Shown: positions 14,980-14,985 of the stretch, one piece after another | How the letters are laid out: each line of letters begins with the position of its first letter | How positions within the stretch are numbered: position 1 is the first letter of the stretch | Source of the DNA: JAABSX01 sp964480455 | GTDB lineage: Bacteria > Bacteroidota > Bacteroidia > Cytophagales > Microscillaceae | Reading direction: 5' to 3' | NCBI GenBank assembly: GCA_964480455.1 | Contig: CAYZQI010000119.1 | Span: 1 to 14,985 of the forward strand | DNA: 14,985 bases | The notes under the pieces: model-generated | Database searches by the model: none | What the model was told of the DNA's origin: nothing | What the model saw: only the letters and a program-made list of their open reading frames with translations | Position numbers and translations under genes: made by a program

Positions 14980-14985
14980 AAGTTA

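Overview
The window looks like chromosomal DNA of a member of the Bacteroidota, probably of the Cytophagales type. The evidence is the AT-rich gaps, several exact matches to the Bacteroidota promoter -7 box TAnnTTTG at short distances before genes, A-rich rather than Shine-Dalgarno-like translation starts, menaquinone synthesis (MenD), and a protein set typical of this phylum (a very long AsmA-like protein, an exported peptide deformylase paralogue, a SiaB/SiaC pair). No tRNA, rRNA, insertion sequence, integrase or CRISPR array was found. This is core-type chromosome with one compact signalling cassette at the right.

Layout from left to right. Positions 1-447 are non-coding as far as can be read. 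A FAD-dependent glycerol-3-phosphate dehydrogenase (448-2016, +) and a small membrane-anchored thioredoxin-fold protein with a CPSC site (2112-2534, +) come first. greA (2573-3046, -) converges on them and has a terminator-like hairpin just before its start codon. Next on the minus strand is a three-gene unit, read right to left: an exported cyclophilin (4224-4937), a 74-residue coiled-coil protein (3971-4195) and an exported peptide deformylase (3304-3978). The deformylase stop codon abuts a 14-bp tandem repeat and a perfect 32-bp palindrome.

The centre is a plus-strand run of envelope genes: an AsmA-family protein of about 1062 residues with an internal duplication and a C-terminal coiled coil (5210-8398), a PBP4-type D-Ala-D-Ala carboxypeptidase/endopeptidase (8447-9961), and a DUF3108 protein (10091-10945). 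This run ends at a strong hairpin terminator and meets menD (11005-12810, -).

The right end holds the most interesting region. A SiaB-type kinase (13083-13625) and a SiaC-type phosphoprotein with the phospho-acceptor Thr at position 68 (13686-14063) are followed after 11 bp by a coiled-coil protein with two membrane segments (14075-14713). The SiaA phosphatase and SiaD diguanylate cyclase of the known Pseudomonas system are not in the window. The last 200 bases carry a minus-strand WG-repeat fragment whose reading frame is closed by a stop codon at the window edge, so it is either a small protein or a broken gene.
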